Shown here piece after piece: positions 1 to 11,008 of a DNA stretch of 64,000 nt. Every line of letters begins with the position of its first letter. Position 1 is the stretch's first letter. The translations under genes were made by a program, and so were the position numbers. This DNA is from Rhynchopus sp. YZ270_cl-10 (taxonomy: Eukaryota > Euglenozoa > Diplonemea > Diplonemida > Diplonemidae): NCBI GenBank assembly GCA_964035575.1, contig OZ037926.1, positions 620,001 through 684,000 of the forward strand, written 5' to 3'. The notes beneath the pieces were generated by a model. The model searched no databases. It was not told the origin of the DNA and saw only the letters and a list, made by a program, of their open reading frames with translations.

Positions 1-2373
1 TGCTGACCGCACCATCCAGGCTGTACCTCAATTTTTTTTTTGCCTGCGGCGCCATTTTCCCTTTTTTGCTCCGCAAAAAAGGATTCGATGTGTGACTCTG
101 TACTGTAAAAAGCTAGATTTTTACACCGTACCCTAAATTTTTTTTCGCCTGCGGCGCCATTTGATTTTTTTTGCTCCGCAAAAAAAAATACAGTTCCCTA
201 TGTTCCTAATGTCCCTGGTCAGCAGTGCTGAAAAATTTTTGGGCACAAAAACAGCTGACCCCAATCTTGAAATCTGAATTCCTGGATAAGACACTGGCGC
301 AGGGTGAAAAAAAAAAACCCCCCGCAACAGAACTCAAAAAAAAATCTGAAAACGTAGCGGAGGGGCTGGTGCACAATAAAAAAAAAAGAAAAAAAAAAAA
401 GCAACCCTTTGATTTTAGACCACTATCTATAGCAGCTATCTGTGCACAATACGTTCTATTGTAGAATGACACCCATGATCACTCTATTATCCCCAAGGGG
501 GAGACTCGCCTTTTTAAAAACATTTTGAGGGAAAAATTCCAGGCACGCTGTGTTAAATCACTATCCTGGAAGAAGAAAAAAAAATTATAAAGATTGGTCC
601 GAAGTCTTTGGTTGTTTCCTGTCACCTTTTTTTTTTTTTTTTTTGCAAGAAAATGCCGAGGTTAATTAGATGCAATACATCTCGTAGATGAGGAGGTACA
701 CTGACACTCCGTGGATAATCGGGCCTTTGGAGCATTGCACTTTGCAAGGAAAACTGGTCAGGGTAGGTACTAGGTACGCTGACACTTTCCCTAAGAAGAA
801 AAGGGGGCTGCGTGCCGTATATAGATGGAAGCTTTGGTGCCTTCTGTGTTGTAAGTTGGAAGACATAATAGAAGAGGGAAAAAAGAGGAATACTCGCAAA
901 GATGAATGTGCCTCTCGTGCGCATATCTTTTCAAAAAGTTGAAGAAAAAAAACAAAAAACTTTACCGTTGCACACATGTTCTTCTCCGCTGTATCGAACC
1001 CACAGAGAACACTTCATTGGTTGGACGACATATTAGTGAACCACGGTATCACGCACGCAATTCCTCTGAGAGGTTGTATCCAAAAGAGAAAAGAAATTTC
1101 CAAAAAAAAAAGAGCCTCTGTTGGTCCATTGTACCAAAATAAAAACACCCAAAAAGGTGGAGGTTGATAAAAAAAAATATATAAAACAATACAAAAAGCT
1201 CCAGCATTAGTGCAGCTCAACTTTTTTTTTTAGGGTTCCATCTTTGTGTTCACGGCAATATAGTAATGCCACATGGCAGGTCAGAGTAAACAAGCGGGGG
1301 GGTTTGATCACAAGAATAGTTTTTGATGCAGGCACCTCAACTGACCCACGTACGATGCCAGCCATGGATGAAAAGCACAGAAGTTGAAAGTGCAAAACGC
1401 CTCACCGTTCATTGGCGGACGCTTTTGTAAAAGGTAGTCAAAAAATACATTTTTTGTGTATGGTGAGGCAGGGGGGGAAGGTTTCCCCTCAAGGAGGGGG
1501 GACACTACACTGCACTCCCTGAGCGAGAGAGAGCAAGAGTAAGCAAACGAAGGGTTTTTTGTAATCAATAAAGAAAAACGGAAAAGATAATTCAAAAAAA
1601 TACAGTTTGTACTAATTGGCTTTTCGAGCGGCAGGTGAGGGTAAGGGGGATAGCAAAATGGTTGTTTTGAAAAATCAGTTTATTTTTGTTTTTTGTTTTT
1701 TTGTTTTGGTTTTGTTTTGTTCTGTTTCGCTGCTCTTTTTTCGTTTTATTTGCGTTTCCACTCAAAACAAGCGTTTTGTTGCGTTGTTTGCTTATGAGTG
1801 GTTGGTCTTAGTTGTAGGTACGTGGATATTACGGCTCATCCTATTTTTCTTCTTCTTTTATTTTCAAAAATAAGTCAAAAGGAAAACGAAATAACGGAAA
1901 AGCGGGTGATGGAAGGGAAGGCTACCCTTGAACAACTATCATCGGATAGCAGCCATGGGGTTTCTTTAAAGATTGGGGAAGAAAAACGTTGTTTTTTTTT
2001 TGATAAATTGTTGAAGTAGTGTAGTTGCCTCGGGTTGTGTTGCCACAGTTTGTGCAATCTCCACTGTCTGTTTTTTTTTTTGCAACTAATTTTATTGCAT
2101 TTTTTTCGATAAATTGAAATAGTGTCGCTTTGCCCACCTGTGTATAGGAAAGCTCCACTTTCTGTTATGATGGACTTGCTACCCTGTACAAGGTTATCGC
2201 ACATGAGGGTGCATATTTCCTTTTTCATTCTTTTAGCTTGAACCGTATGTCTTTTTTCTTCTGCTGCTCAAGGTTTTGCATCACCTATTCTGTCTTGTCC
2301 GATGCCGTGCAGTGAAGCAGGCACAACACACAATAGATAGCTCCCCGCCCCTCCCGTTCCCCTTCCTTCACAC
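1..2373. other. Gene-free 3' flank with repeats
   Basis: No credible coding region. It holds a composite repeat at 1-190 (two units, each with GCCTGCGGCGCCATTT followed by TTTGCTCCGCAAAAAA) that recurs at 19418-19585. It also holds a family-B hairpin near 897-930, fragments of family H near 990-1040 and 1382-1422, a family-G copy at 1316-1384 and a family-C copy at 2001-2065. Homopolymer A and T runs are frequent. Confidence 0.7.
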
Positions 2374-5013
2374 TCACTCTGTGTGCGCTAGGAAAGGATG
2401 TTCGTTGAGCGACAAAGCCGAGTACCTCGTGGAAGGGGACGGGTCCAGGCAGCAGCGCAGGAAGGAGTAGTACGAGCAGTCGTCGGGGCTCCCTGCTGTC
2501 GGCACAGCGCTGTTCAACTGTGGTTTGTGGTGTTGTGTGGTTAGTTGGCATATAAAAAAAATGGAAGCTAAAAAAAGGGCAAACAACGGAAGCCGGCATG
2601 TCTATAAGTGAAGTTGATACCATGCGGCAGCTCTGATGCAATGCATCTATAATTTTAGAGTTTCGCTTTGGCATCAATGGAGTGCCAATACGATACCGGC
2701 ACAAGAGGGGGAAGACAAAGTGTGATAAGACTAAAAAGGTTTCCCGTGTACATACACCGGCCATAATGCGCCCGCACATCCCGAGGGCAAAGATGTCAGA
2801 TTTGTGGCTGCAGAAGCCTGAGGGCTGTCCCTTCTTTGGGTGGTGCTCTGGTGGGACGAACATGATGAGGGAGATGGGCGTCGGTGGTGGTGGGGTGTGT
2901 GTGGACTGCCTCTGGCAGAACTGCACGGACTTGTAGCTGGAGACCCTGTAGACGTCTGCCTGGGTGTCGTAGAGGATGGACCGTGTGTGCACGTTGAGGT
3001 GGATCCAGGAGTGCTCGTGGAGGTGCTCGAGGCCGTTCACGATGTGCTGCATGGCACGTCGTATCTTGTTGATGGGGAGCTTCCCGCCGGCCTCCTTGAT
3101 GAAGTCTGCGAGGGAGACGGGCGCGCCACGTGTGCTTGCCTGCTCCCTGCTCACACAGCTGTCCGTGACCATCCAGAGTTGCTTGCGCTGGAACGCGAAG
3201 CTGCCAATTGCGCGAGTGAGGTTCTCATGCCGTGGCACTCCAATAAGACACTCAAGCTCGTCCATGACGCGCGCAGTGCGCTCCTCGTCAAGCCTGCCCA
3301 GCTCAATGATCTGCACCCCAACACAGGGCCGCTCACGCTCAATCCACTCCCGCGTGCACGCAGTGACGACCTCGCTCATGGCAGGGTAGTTCTTGATTGT
3401 CGCCGAGTGGATGGCCCCAAAGGAGCCGTGTCCAAGCTCCTGCGGCAGAAGTGAGAAGAGCTCTTCAGGGTTGGCTGTGAGGCATGCTGCTGCAAGGAGG
3501 CTCTCGCCGTCGAGGTTGATGAGCTCTGGTGGCTCGGAGCGGCCTGAGAAGGAGCCGCTGAAGTCGTTCCAGCGCATGAGACGCATGCTGGAGCGGGTGC
3601 TGCGCTGGGTCTCGGGCTGCGGGGTGGGGAATGGGTAATGGTGTGAAGCCAAAGGGGTGGGGTGGTGTTGTGGGTGGGGGTGCCATACCACGCCTTCGCG
3701 CGACGCTGCAGTGTCGAGCCAGTCCGGTGTGGCAACAAGCCCACGTGTCATGAGCGGCTGTGGCATGTGGGAGACGAGCTGCGACCACCACGTCATCTGC
3801 ATCAGCACGCGCCTGCTCGATTCGAGCTGCGCAACGAGCTGCAGCGGAGTTGGGACCTGAGAGCTGAGCATGGAACGGTTGGTAGAGGCGTTGATGTGCA
3901 GGGGGTGGATGGTGGCACGCTTTTCGGACTGTGGTGGGTTGTGTGGAAGAGGAGAAGGAAGAAGGAAGATGGGGGAAGGGTGTGGGTGGCATACCGCTGT
4001 GCCCACAACAGGGGCAGCGGGCTTCGCTGCAGGCGACTTCTCTACCTGGCGGGGCTGGAAGAGGCCGCCGTCGTCCTCCTCATCCTCCTCACCTTCTTCG
4101 CCTTCGTTCTGCTCTTGCCTGTTGTTTTGTTTGTTTGTTTGTTTGTTTTGTTTCCGCAATGAATCTGCTGTTCAAAGCCTTCGAAACACTCTCAAACCCT
4201 TTCAACATACCTCAAACGCGACCTCGAGTAGACGTGCGGATGTGGACACTTATCATCAAGCGGGCAGTGTCCAGAGAAGAACTCTGAGCACTTCTGTGTG
4301 GACTTCAACTTCGTCTTCCAGAGCGACTTGCACTGCGGGACCATGCACTCCATGATGTAGAAGCGCTTGCGCTTGACGATGAGCATCCACCTGTTGTGGA
4401 TGCAGCTGGGCTTGTCCGAGGTGGGCAGGCCGGGGAGGAGGGGCTCTTCGTCGTTGCTGTCGCGGCGCTGTTTGCCTTCTTCGCCTTCGAGACCGGGCTG
4501 GGCGGGCGAGCTACGGCTGTGCAGGGGCGGGGTACTGTGTGGGGGCTGCTGCACCGGTGCAAAATGCGTCTGGTGCGGGCTCACCTGTTGCGGGAACTGT
4601 TGCATCTGCATGGGCGCCTGCGCCATGACCATCTGCTGCTGTACGGGCTGCTGCTGCATTTGCATGCCCTGTGGCATATGCATACCCTGCATCCCCTGCA
4701 TGCCCTGCACCCCTTGCATCGGCTGCTGTTGCTGCTGTTGCGGTTGCTGCTGCTGCTGTTGCTGCTGCTGCATCATAGGGTGCAGCTGCATGCCTCCGTA
4801 CTGCTGCATCTGTTGTTGCTGCATCTGCTGCTGTTGCATCTGTGGCTGCATTTGTTGTTGTTGTTGTTGCTGTGGGGGCTGTTGTGGTTGCTGCTGCTGC
4901 TGTTTGTCGACTGCCACCTGCGACACGATCATATGCGGGACATAAGGTTGATGAGGCTGCTGCTGTGGGTGGTAGTACGTTGATATATGTTCTGTGTGCA
5001 CTCTATGTGACAT
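2374..5013 (-). CDS. Q-rich CCCH zinc-finger protein with a C-terminal pseudokinase domain
   Basis: I read one five-exon gene: 4211-5013, 3995-4118, 3689-3928, 2756-3616, 2374-2517. The introns are 92, 66, 72 and 238 nt; all start GTATG and end AG, and phases agree, giving 723 aa. Residues 37-146 are Gln/Met-rich. A CCCH finger (C242, C250, C256, H260, spacing 7-5-3) is followed by an acidic linker and a kinase fold from about 445 to the end. The glycine loop (451-456), PPE (644-646) and the D663 region are kept. The VAIK lysine is Gln491, HRD is H-L-N (595-597), the catalytic Asn is Ser602, and no DFG is present. It should therefore be catalytically dead and act as a scaffold, perhaps RNA-linked. 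PAN3 has a similar finger-plus-dead-kinase order, but the PAN3 C-terminal knob is absent because the protein ends right after the last kinase helix. An alternative start lies at 5032 if a small intron (GTATGT at 5017) is spliced. Confidence 0.8.
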
Positions 5014-5173
5014 ACCATCTGTGTCAACATCCCTCAGCAGCGGTCAGCTTTGAGGGTGTTCACCTACGGGAGGGAGGGTGCAAAGTGGAGTTCGAATGCG
5101 TTCAGTTTTTTTTTGTCGTACCCGAACCTTGCAATGTGTATTGTAGTATTCCTTCTCTTTTGTGTGTTGTGTT

Positions 5174-5224
5174 CTGAGGGAAGGTGGGGGATATGTACAT
5201 AGGAGCGGGAAGAGGAAGAGGAAG
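5174..5224 (-). promoter_or_regulatory. Probable trans-splice acceptor of the zinc-finger/pseudokinase gene
   Basis: On the minus strand a run of CTCTTC repeats and CCCCCACCTTCCCTCAG ends in AG at 5175-5174, about 160 nt before the ATG at 5013. A pyrimidine tract followed by the first AG is the usual spliced-leader addition signal in Euglenozoa. Inferred; no SL-containing cDNA is available here. Confidence 0.45.
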
Positions 5225-5635
5225 AGTGAATTCGCTCTCACTCATTGAAAAATGGAATATTCTTTCTTTTCTAAACGAAAAGAAGGTATATGAAAGAAGG
5301 AAAATGGAATATCAAAAAAAAAAAGGGGTACAAACTTCTTTTATGTGCTATGAGTACAATACAGCGGACTTTTTTTTTCCAAAAAAAAAAAATCGCAAAA
5401 AAAAAAAAAAAAGGGTACTGATTCTGCGGATGCAGATATCAAAAAAGATAAAGCTGACAGTGCAAAAAAAAAAGACAACACAATGTTGCGCAATAATCCA
5501 TACTTGCATGGAACTACCCACACCTCGACAAAAAAAATGGAATATTTTTCTTTAGCAGAACCCTAGCTCACTTCGCCACCACCTTTGAAAGATGAGCTGT
5601 GTGCCCTCTACACACACACACACACCCCTTCAAAC
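5225..5635. other. Intergenic region
   Basis: About 400 bp rich in A-runs (5310-5480) with a short CA run near 5612-5628. No gene is visible. The stretch separates the 3' end of the helical protein gene from the acceptor of the next gene. Confidence 0.6.
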
Positions 5636-6841
5636 CTACCCCCACTGCACTGCCTCCTGCGCCATGAACTGTATCCGCATACGTTTCCTTCGTGCCTCCT
5701 CTTTGACCATGTTTTCGTTGATCACCATTGCAATCAACTCCACTGCTTCATCCTGGGTCAATGGCGCACCTGCCCTATGCTGCAACACTGCGTCTGGGTG
5801 CACCGGGTCCACTCCCCTTCCTCCACCTCCTCCACCCTCGCCCACAGTCTCCCTCATAGTATGCTCTGGGAGTCGCGGGTCGATACCACAGAAGGTAGCT
5901 AGCCTCTGCAAGGCACGTCCATTGCCTCGTGTTGCATTGCGTAGATCGTCCAACTCCATTTCCATATCCCCCAGCTCTTCTTCTGTTGCCGCAGGGCGGG
6001 ACCCTGTTAACGGCATGTCTAACCCAAGAGAGGCGGCCATTGCTTGTAGATCTTTGCATCCTTCGCGAGCATCTTGTTCCAACTCCGGATTTTCTCCGAT
6101 TTGCGCCATTCCAACAATCTCATGCGTTCTGGATAATGCTCCAGCGAGGAGATGGGGGACCTGTTGTAGTGCTGCGTCCCCTCGTAATGCTTCTTGACGT
6201 AGCGCGGCGGTGTATTCATGTACAGCATGCGCCTGACGGTCGATCACCGTATCTTTCGCCGAGAGCAATGCAACTGCCTCAGCAGGACAACCCGGCACCA
6301 TGGAACGAAGCGGGGTGTCCTCAGAGTTTTCTAACTCATGAGAAAGCTGTGCGACTAACCGCTCTTCGTGCCCTTCGAATGCACGAAGTAATGTATCCGC
6401 AGAATGAAGTCTCTTTGGTGCCCGCTTTGCCAGCATATTCCGAACCAATACGTGATGGCTGTTGTAATCATCCGCAGTCCGTTCTAACAACCCTTTCTCA
6501 ACAAATATCGTTGTTTTATAGGTGTTCTGCAAATCGCGAAGAAGCTTAGGAAGACCCCCTACCTGCGCCTTAGAAATGAGTCTGCCAATGTCATGAATGC
6601 GTCCAGAATCTCTGAGACGGAATAACGTTTCAATTTCATCCCAGATTGCAAAGAAGGATGCCCCCTTGCGGTATTTGGTTTGCAGCTGGCGGAATAGCGC
6701 CTTCTCGCGGCCGGCATAGTCTGCCGCAACGAAAGGGGCTAACGCAATGTCCTGCACACTCCCATACAATTCATAGAATATACGTACCTTCTCCACTAAA
6801 TACGCTGGGGCATCTCCAGTACGTACTCCTACCTCTCTCAT
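5636..6841 (-). CDS. Hypothetical helical protein, 401 aa
   Basis: I do not recognise this family. The frame is open from an ATG at 6841 to TAG at 5636, with balanced, non-repetitive amino-acid use typical of real protein. It looks almost wholly alpha-helical: repeated amphipathic stretches at about 15-130 and 150-300, an acidic segment near 300 (EEELGDMEMELDDL), a Gly-rich hinge near 345 and a basic helix at the C terminus (VKEEARRKRMRIQF). There is no signal peptide or membrane segment, so it is probably cytosolic. It follows the PC-esterase gene in transcription order. A strong pyrimidine tract and AG lie 64 nt upstream of the start. The fold could be of a BAR or BRO1/ALIX-like helical type, but I cannot show that. 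Confidence 0.7.
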   Translation of the reverse strand: MREVGVRTGDAPAYLVEKVRIFYELYGSVQDIALAPFVAADYAGREKALFRQLQTKYRKGASFFAIWDEIETLFRLRDSGRIHDIGRLISKAQVGGLPKLLRDLQNTYKTTIFVEKGLLERTADDYNSHHVLVRNMLAKRAPKRLHSADTLLRAFEGHEERLVAQLSHELENSEDTPLRSMVPGCPAEAVALLSAKDTVIDRQAHAVHEYTAALRQEALRGDAALQQVPHLLAGALSRTHEIVGMAQIGENPELEQDAREGCKDLQAMAASLGLDMPLTGSRPAATEEELGDMEMELDDLRNATRGNGRALQRLATFCGIDPRLPEHTMRETVGEGGGGGGRGVDPVHPDAVLQHRAGAPLTQDEAVELIAMVINENMVKEEARRKRMRIQFMAQEAVQWG

Positions 6842-6905
6842 AGTTGAAGCAAAAAAAGAGAGCTTTTTTTAAAATCGATTGGAGGAATTTAAGGGGGTGT
6901 AAAAT

Positions 6906-6951
6906 CTGAGGTGGAGATGTGAAAAGGGGGAGAGAGAGAGAGAGGGAGATT
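6906..6951 (-). promoter_or_regulatory. Trans-splice acceptor with CT-repeat tract
   Basis: The minus strand reads CTCTCTCTCTCTCTCCCCC, then a T/C stretch, then CACCTCAG with AG at 6907-6906. The ATG of the 401-aa gene follows after 64 nt. This is the cleanest pyrimidine-tract/AG pair in the window. Its role as the SL addition site is inferred. Confidence 0.55.
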
Positions 6952-7086
6952 GACGAAGGTTTAAAAAATGCGAGTATTTCCTTTTCGTTTTTTTTAAAGG
7001 GTTGGGATTTTTAGAATATCCCTTTGTTAAAAAAAATGGTAAATTTCTACAGTTACCCCCTCCCATCTCCCATCCCACCCCTCTCT

Positions 7087-8932
7087 TTACCCATTGCAAA
7101 GCATGTTAACGAGGCTGTTGAAGAGCATATGACTGACACCGCCATTCCATTTGTATTCCTTGACACGTTTGTTGCGTACTTTTGCTTGTTTATGGCCCTT
7201 TTCGGCTGCATTGTGGAGACCGTCCCAGCTGCCCTCTTCTTTAGGTGCTGTTACCTCGCGGGCAGAGAGCAGTTCAAATCCTAGAGGAGTAAGGTGTTTC
7301 AGTGCAATAGCGTCCCAACGTTCCGCTCGCGGATTGGTCATGCCTCTGGTAGCGAATTGCACTGTAGGTGCACCCAGCCATATTTTGCGGTACGCCATAG
7401 ACGCGGTTCTTCTGGACAAATCCTCGGCAAACGTTTTCACAAAAAAATCCCAATCCGTGTCATTGCACATCCCAATCATATGCATCAACCCTAAATTCAC
7501 CACTATCGCATTGGGTTTATCTGATATAACTTTGTCCACAATGACCGATGCAACGCTTTTTGCATAGCTTTCAGTAAAAAACGCGCCGTTAACGATCATA
7601 TGCCAATGTTCGCACCAAAAATTCGCTGATTCCGCCATCCCTTTAAATAACCGACAATTTTGTACAAACTCCCGCGCTATAGAATCACCAATTATCCCTA
7701 CCGCGGCCTTCTTTGCAAAACAGTGCTGGTCTGGCCCTTTTGGTGGCGAATAGATTTTATAGTGACAGCTCTTTGGTGCCCAGAGCCATTCCGCATTGTA
7801 GCCATACGCATCTGCAAGCCACCACGGGGTGCCCTCACAGTACGGCTGAGGGGTGCTGCAGTAATCATTGGTAGGAAACTTCACCCACCGCCCTTCCGTC
7901 ACCCCACCCCCTTTGCAGAGTGGTGTAGACGGGGTGGATGGGTCCATGAGATTGGGGCCGGTGATGGTGACTTTGAAGGGTGAATGCATGATGTTCCTCT
8001 GCTCTGCGCAGGTGTTATGTCGAGCGAAGAGCTTTTTGTTGTTTTCACGCACCCTAGACCGATCCAATCCCAGTGACAAAGGCAGTGTAGGGTTAAACGA
8101 ATTTGCATACAAATGATGCACTTTAATGTACAAAAGATATGCACCAGGTTCAAACGCCTCATAGGTCACGTAGAAGGCACACCCGACGTCTGCTTTGCGT
8201 ACGACAGCCTCCTTGATGGTCGGGCCTACAAGGCGTGCGGAAATCGAGATGTCGGAGCACTCTCCTGGTTTGTCGGCACAGTTGAAGAGAGAAATTGTTG
8301 TAGGGGTATTAGAAGAAGCAGCTGAAAGCCCTGGACCAGAGGCATGCCAGATCTGTATTTGGGGGGGAAATAGTAATGTAAGGTGTAGAAAGGTAAGGGG
8401 GGGTTTTTTGCGTTGATTGCTCAATTACCCGTTGGTAATGATCTAAAAAAAGAGGGGGTGAGGGAGGGGAGATTTGAAACCATACGTCACCGGTTTTATT
8501 GAAAAGCAGAAAGCGTCCACAGAAGGCGTCCCCTTCTGCATAGCGCCATGGGAGGCCAAAGCGTGGCGCGGCTGTCCAGTTGACCGCCTGCAGGGCGTGG
8601 GTGTACTCTGTTGCGAAGGCGGCACGTTGTTCGGCGCAGATCGCTTGGGTGGGAGCGGCGGGCGCGAGAGGGAGGGGGAGGACAGACACAGCACCACTAC
8701 CCCCACCACCACCTACCTGCTGCACCCCTTCCCCTAGCACGGATATTGCTTTAGGAACTGTAGGTGTGGTTGCTTTGTCGGTCGTGGTGGCGGTGGTGGT
8801 GGGGGTCGTGCCCATGGGTCTCCTCCCCTCCGACAGCTCCAGCGGCGCAAAGTCCCCAAAGCCCGCATACCACACCGCCAGCACAACCCACACCAACACC
8901 CACGTCACCAAGAACGCAACCTTCCCCCTCAT
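7087..8932 (-). CDS. Type II membrane PC-esterase / NXPE-like acyl-transferase or esterase
   Basis: Two exons, 8486-8932 and 7087-8352, joined in phase 0 across a 133-nt intron (GTATGG...ATACAG), give 570 aa. Residues 4-28 form one hydrophobic N-terminal helix with no clear cleavage site, so it is probably a Golgi-type signal anchor. A Thr/Gly-rich stem follows, then an Ig/filamin-like region (about 150-285). The catalytic domain has the block I motif GDS (S373) and the late DGLH motif (D526, H529), the Ser-Asp-His pattern of the PC-esterase group (TBL, CAS1 and NXPE proteins). Paired Cys residues (294, 314, 321, 346, 360 and others) fit a lumenal fold. Known relatives acetylate or de-acetylate glycans; the substrate here is unknown. 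The start was chosen as the first ATG after a CT tract and AG. Confidence 0.78.
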
Positions 8933-8935
8933 CGT

Positions 8936-8985
8936 CTGCTGGTGCGGAGCATCAGAGGAGGGGGGAGAGAGAGAGAGGGGGTGAA
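8936..8985 (-). promoter_or_regulatory. Probable trans-splice acceptor of the PC-esterase gene
   Basis: The minus strand shows CCCCCTCTCTCTCTCTCCCC followed by CACCAGCAG. The AGs are at 8940-8939 and 8937-8936, within 8 nt of the ATG at 8932. Use of either AG would also remove the out-of-frame ATG just upstream. Inferred from sequence alone. Confidence 0.5.
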
Positions 8986-10160
8986 CAAAGAACTCCCCTG
9001 TTGCTGTGGGTTCTTTTTGTGTAGCACCTATGGTTGGGGGGTGTAAGAGCGGACAGAGGATCAGAGGCGTTGGACAGTTGGATGTATCTCTCGTGGCAGA
9101 TACGTCTAGAGGAAGAGATGCTGACCAAAGGAGGAAAGGGAAAAGGAAGAGTGGTGTGATCACCAAACGGATTCTCCGTGGTCCCCCCCCGAAGGTGCTC
9201 CGCAATAATATAGCCCGAAACAGTTCTCCGTGGTTTGTCCGTACCCCCTGAATCACACCAAAGAGGGTGGTATTTTTTTTTGTTAGGAGCCCATGTTTAA
9301 CGAAAAACTTTGAACAGCTGGACGGGGGGGAAGGTACATAACAATTGATATTTTCTGTGGGCTAGTCAAGTGGCAAGAATGTGTCTAGAACACTTGAAAA
9401 GCCGCTGTTCGTATTGTGGCAGATAAAATACTAAAATCTGCTTCAAAAAAAAAAACCCCCCTCAAGCCTCTCTGTGCTTAGGGTCAGCTTGGTTACCTTG
9501 TGGAAAGTTGAAAGTTGAAAAAACGCAAAAACGCCACTGTGGGCGTCATCATTGGGTGGAACATACATACTTTTGCCTTATGTAGTTTGCGTCAGTGGTC
9601 CTTTCGGGTGTTTGAAGAATTCTGGCAAGCTGTATATGCCGTAAGTCTTTAACATATGAGCACCACTCGCAAAGCAACAAAAGGATTTGAAACAAAAGAG
9701 GGTAAAACAAGATCCTCTCATGAAAAATAATAGCAACGAAAAAGAGAAAAAAAAATGCAAGGTGAATGTGTGTCTTTTGCACAACATCGAATGAAAGAAG
9801 AAAAAGTAAGCGAAATCATCCTCTCTTTTGAGGACCATCTTTTCCCACTTTTAGTCACCTAGAAAGAAAAAAACAAAATGAGATGAAAATGATGAAAAGT
9901 ATCGTGTGATTTAGAGTAAGCGCGCATCAATCTGACACGGAAAAAGATGTATTGCGACTCACCTCACAACGAACATATCCTGGGGGAGAAAAAAAAGATA
10001 AAGGAGGGTAATGGGACATTCCACGGTGGAGGGAAAGACACCAACAGTCACCCAGGGACCATACTCTAGGTGTGGCCACGAAAAAGACACAATTCTGGAC
10101 ACATAAAAAACACAAAAAAAACAAAACGACATTAAAGAAATAGAATCTGACTTCAGGATC

Positions 10161-10192
10161 TTTTGCGATAAAAAGAACTTTTTATCGCAAAA
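10161..10192. repeat. Perfect 15-bp inverted repeat with 2-nt loop
   Basis: TTTTGCGATAAAAAG, then AA, then its exact reverse complement. It is preceded by GGATC and followed by TTGTTGCG and a T-run. It could form a stable hairpin in RNA or a cruciform. I saw no second copy in the window. Confidence 0.85.
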
Positions 10193-10261
10193 TTGTTGCG
10201 TTTTTTTTTTCGCAGCATGAGTTTGGGTGATCTATGAACGGGGAGAGATTTTTTCACTAGC

Positions 10262-10305
10262 TCTCAGTAAGCTCTCACAGACTCTCACAAGCTCTCACAT
10301 ACTGT
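10262..10305. repeat. CTCTCACA decamer array, left block
   Basis: Four to five copies of a 10-bp unit (GCTCTCACAA/GACTCTCACA), diverging at the edges. It is the same unit as the longer array at 10655-10785 and lies on the other side of a segment with inverted ends. Confidence 0.85.
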
Positions 10306-10335
10306 AAACTTGTTTAAGTAGCTTTGCTACGCCAG

Positions 10336-10653
10336 GGGGGTCTCTAGGATAAAATATGTCGCGAATAAGAAAGTCTTTTCCCCTCCCCCTTTTTCGCTAT
10401 ATATATATATATTTTTTTTTTTTGCGCGTACCATTTATCTATTGCTACGTGCCCTTTTTGTTGTTATTGCTTACCACTTGCTTCGGCAAGGTTGGTTGAG
10501 GACGTTACGGGGAAATCTCACCACCACCTTCATCAGTATTTTTGTGTTGTGTTTCCCCAGTCTCGCCCTCATGACCACATACCTCGCTGCCGTTTTTTCG
10601 GCGCTATTAACCAAAAAAGACCTTTCCCCCCATATTTTATCCTAATGAGACCC
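10336..10653. mobile_element. Short element with inverted ends, flanked by a decamer array
   Basis: The left end GGGGGGTCTCTAGGATAAAA is matched in inverted form by the right end (reverse complement GGGGGTCTCATTAGGATAAA). The two ends match for about 22 of 25 bases including ATATG. The interior (318 bp total) has an AT microsatellite and a T-run and no supported gene. The termini share GTCTC with the array unit, so it may have arisen from or inserted into the array. Family unknown. Confidence 0.45.
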
Positions 10654-10654
10654 C

Positions 10655-10785
10655 CACAAGCTCTCACAAGGTCTCACAGGCTCTCACAAGGTCTCACAAG
10701 CTCTCACAGGCTCTCACAGACTCTCACAAGCTCTCACAACGTCTCACAGGCTCTCACAAGCTCTCACAGCCTGTTACGTGTCCCA
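10655..10785. repeat. CTCTCACA decamer array, right block
   Basis: About thirteen tandem copies of a 10-bp unit with consensus GCTCTCACAA. Variants GGTCTCACAA, GCTCTCACAG and GACTCTCACA alternate. It is a minisatellite with exact 10-bp periodicity. Confidence 0.92.
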
Positions 10786-11008
10786 CGGAGACGATCATAG
10801 ATCACCCAGAGTTGGTGTGAGTTGGTTAAAAACAAATACTGAATGAAAAGAACAATTTGCAGGCACCTTCCGTCGATTCTATTTCCTTCTTGCCTTTCTA
10901 ATACGTTGGTATTTAAAAAGATGAAACTTAAAAATAAACTCAGATACACTCGAGCACACAGGGGATGTCTTTTTTTTTCACATATTAGTTTCACCACTTT
11001 TCTTTCCC

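Larger units (their letters stand above)
8986..11008. other. Intergenic region with repeats
   Basis: No gene found. It contains a degenerate family-A hairpin (9462-9499), a perfect 15-bp hairpin (10161-10192), blocks of a CTCTCACA decamer repeat (10262-10305 and 10655-10785) and a segment with inverted ends between them (10336-10653). Open frames here are short and low-complexity. Confidence 0.65.

Noticed and set aside
4366-4945. Cys-rich plus-strand frame opposite the Q-rich region
   Set aside because: It is the complement of the CAG/CAA repeats of the zinc-finger gene; the Cys runs are a by-product of CTG/TTG reading.
2374-5013. Identification of the zinc-finger/pseudokinase gene as PAN3
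   Set aside because: The domain order is similar, but no C-terminal knob or coiled coil follows the kinase fold and the finger lies after a long Q-rich region.
8933-9256. Longer N terminus for the PC-esterase protein
   Set aside because: The extra residues lie upstream of the CT tract and AG and start without an ATG; the membrane anchor directly after the ATG at 8932 fits a true N terminus.
10442-10645. 67-codon hydrophobic plus-strand frame
   Set aside because: It lies inside a short inverted-repeat segment, on the opposite strand to all genes, with no homologue that I can recognise.
10681-10785. CTCTCACA array as a CRISPR array
   Set aside because: Units are directly adjacent without unique spacers, and the genome is eukaryotic.
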